From contig CASFYV010000026.1 of NCBI GenBank assembly GCA_949298985.1, positions 124,001 through 188,000 of the forward strand: a stretch of DNA of 64,000 bases. Direction: 5' to 3'. The stretch is from an uncultured bacterium (lineage in GTDB: Bacteria; Cyanobacteriota; Vampirovibrionia; Gastranaerophilales; Gastranaerophilaceae). Below, piece by piece: positions 62,981 to 64,000 of the stretch. The notes beneath the pieces are model-generated. The model did not search any database and was not told the DNA's origin. It worked only from the letters and a program-made list of their open reading frames with translations. Each line of letters begins with the position of its first letter. Within the stretch, counting starts at the first letter, position 1. Made by a program: the position numbers and the translations under genes.

Positions 62981-63340
62981 ATGAATTACATGAGCATTCC
63001 AAGTTTTAAAAACCAACTAATCAAAAGTAATTTTGAAAAAATTTATGCACACGAGAAAGCTCATAAAAACGCAGCTGGAGCATTAGCAGGAGCTATTGTC
63101 ATTGAAAAAAACGCACAAGGAATTCCTGTTGGCGGGCATGTTTCTATAAAAATGCCGACACTTAATCCTAAAAATCCAAAGCGTACAATTGAACAAGCTG
63201 ACACAGTAATAAATTCCGCAATGGCTCCTTCTGATCCCTCAAGTCAAGACTATAAAGTTGCTGCTCAAGCTAAAAGTATTAAATCTCAAGCTATTGATTT
63301 ACAAAACAAACAAAAAAAGAGGTTAGATTATTATGCTTAA
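62981..63340 (+). CDS. SprA-related putative metallopeptidase (short form)
   Basis: The 119-residue protein carries the SprA-related (PF12118) core: HEKAHKNAAG near residue 25, a zinc-type HExxH, GGHVSIKMP near 50, TIEQADTVINSAMAPSDPS near 69 and SQDYKVAAQA. Family members are usually longer, with an N-terminal extension that is missing here. GGAGG lies about 10 nt before the ATG at 62981; a GTG at 62975 is the alternative start. Confidence 0.8.
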   Translation: MNYMSIPSFKNQLIKSNFEKIYAHEKAHKNAAGALAGAIVIEKNAQGIPVGGHVSIKMPTLNPKNPKRTIEQADTVINSAMAPSDPSSQDYKVAAQAKSIKSQAIDLQNKQKKRLDYYA

Positions 63341-63416
63341 AAACTTTTTGACTCTTATATATAGTTTATTAAATCCTCAATATAGTTATGTTTTTATAAA
63401 AGAAGAAAAATTTTAA
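63333..63416 (+). CDS. possible 27-codon ORF after the SprA-like gene
   Basis: MLKNFLTLIYSLLNPQ... overlaps the preceding stop by 8 bp, with GAGG about 10 nt upstream. It is hydrophobic at the start. It may be a coupled small protein or chance. Confidence 0.25.
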   Translation: MLKNFLTLIYSLLNPQYSYVFIKEEKF

Positions 63417-63418
63417 AT

Positions 63419-63691
63419 CTAAAACAAATCACTATGACTTCCTGTTATAACTAAAGTCAATACAAGAATATTCTTTTCGATTTTATATATCAATAACCAA
63501 TCAGGTTCGATATGACATTCTCTGTATTTTGAATAGTTACCAGAAAGGCAATGATCTTTATGTTTTTGGGGTAATTCTTCTCCTGATGCTAAAATATTAA
63601 TAACATTTTGCAACTTTGCTAAATCTTTTCCTCGCTTTTTCATCAACTTAAGCGAATGTTTCATTTGTGTAGAATATACTATTGAATACAT
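63419..63691 (-). CDS. YafQ-family toxin (RelE superfamily mRNase)
   Basis: This type II toxin cleaves mRNA on the ribosome. The 90-residue protein has the YafQ pattern: RGKDLAKLQNVINIL near residue 20, HCLSGNYSKYRECHI near 47 and PDWLLIYKI, with a late His/Asp (GSHSDLF). It is directly downstream of its antitoxin, 3 bp away. Confidence 0.92.
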   Translation of the reverse strand: MYSIVYSTQMKHSLKLMKKRGKDLAKLQNVINILASGEELPQKHKDHCLSGNYSKYRECHIEPDWLLIYKIEKNILVLTLVITGSHSDLF

Positions 63692-63694
63692 TAA

Positions 63695-63964
63695 TTAATC
63701 CTCTAGCATTGATTTCATAGCGTCTTCTACACTATTAAATTTCTTCGATAATCCAACCCCATTTTCTACATCTTCAATAGCTTTTATCGTTTCAGAATTA
63801 AGATTATTCATAGATATTTCAAAAGGAATTCTTTGCTCCCTTACAACAGTTCTTACAAACATATTTATAGCTGTAGACATTGTTAATCCAAACTCTTCAC
63901 ACAAACTATCAAATTTTTGTTTTAAATTATCGTCAATTCTAATACTAATATTTGATTGTGTCAT
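63695..63964 (-). CDS. DinJ/RelB-family antitoxin
   Basis: This 89-residue ribbon-helix-helix antitoxin (NISIRIDDNLKQKFDSLCEEFGLTMSTAINMFVRTVVRE) should bind DNA through the N-terminus and the toxin through the C-terminus. It is first in the pair, as usual for dinJ-yafQ. Confidence 0.92.
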   Translation of the reverse strand: MTQSNISIRIDDNLKQKFDSLCEEFGLTMSTAINMFVRTVVREQRIPFEISMNNLNSETIKAIEDVENGVGLSKKFNSVEDAMKSMLED

Positions 63965-63981
63965 ACAAAAAACCTATTCTG

Positions 63982-63998
63982 TTAATACATTGTATCAA
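63982..63998 (-). promoter_or_regulatory. operator-like palindrome of the toxin-antitoxin pair
   Basis: TTAATAC-ATT-GTATCAA is an imperfect inverted repeat (one mismatch) 18-34 bp before the antitoxin ATG and overlaps a TACAAT -10-like hexamer, fitting autorepression by the antitoxin. Confidence 0.5.
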
Positions 63999-64000
63999 CA

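Overview
The window is low-GC, gene-dense bacterial DNA using the standard code (UGA is a stop). The gene content points to a Gram-negative, fermentative, flagellated anaerobe: kdsA (Kdo for LPS), lgt, an OmpH/Skp-like chaperone, pyruvate formate-lyase with its activase, and a flagellin. An omega-like subunit of cyanobacterial type (NRY...NPVEHAI), heptanucleotide tandem repeats like cyanobacterial STRR elements, and many lineage-restricted small proteins suggest a non-photosynthetic relative of Cyanobacteria (Melainabacteria/Vampirovibrionia, probably Gastranaerophilales). The lineage call is inference; no database was searched.

Layout. 1-3.4 kb: a PilT-type ATPase running off the left edge, a repeat-rich spacer, and a flagellin whose central region consists of GLUG repeats. 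3.7-6.6 kb: a Cys-rich repeat peptide, a large secreted TPR protein and a lipoprotein. 6.8-15.8 kb: ribosomal protein genes on the minus strand. The S10-to-S14 cluster is intact, but S8-L6-L18, normally after S14, lies upstream of S10 as a separate terminated operon. 16.3-16.55 kb: 110-bp tandem repeats. 16.6-25 kb: enolase, paired XRE regulators, ybaB-recR, yebC, a zinc dehydrogenase, and a TPR lipoprotein-lgt-ompH operon. 24.9-31 kb: prfA-ylxR-infB-comEC. 31-38.6 kb: glycosyltransferase, apt, gatA, polyprenyl-phosphate sugar transferase, tRNA-Glu, map, rpoZ-like. 38.7-50 kb: unknown lineage proteins, gltX, a matrixin-like protease, dnaX, an amidase, ROK kinase, bioG-bioC and a soluble histidine kinase. 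50-58 kb: phosphohexomutase, an orphan ABC permease, aroA and kdsA. 58-63 kb: a CoA-dehydratase-type activase, pflA, and a pyruvate formate-lyase split into two genes. 63-64 kb: a SprA-like protein and a YafQ/DinJ toxin-antitoxin pair.

The strongest observations are: (1) pyruvate formate-lyase split in trans, with the catalytic body lacking the glycyl-radical domain and a separate 84-residue gene supplying it; (2) a shared promoter-like element, GCAATT and ACTT exactly 21 nt apart, upstream of six otherwise unrelated lineage-specific genes; (3) about eight genes whose ATG lies exactly 6 nt after a -10-like hexamer, implying leaderless mRNAs; (4) a G10 tract before the GLUG flagellin where one extra base would open a 55-codon ORF ending on the flagellin start codon; (5) the S8-L6-L18 relocation with a long leader; (6) three divergent modules of a small helical protein and a small HTH regulator, each with a palindrome between them.
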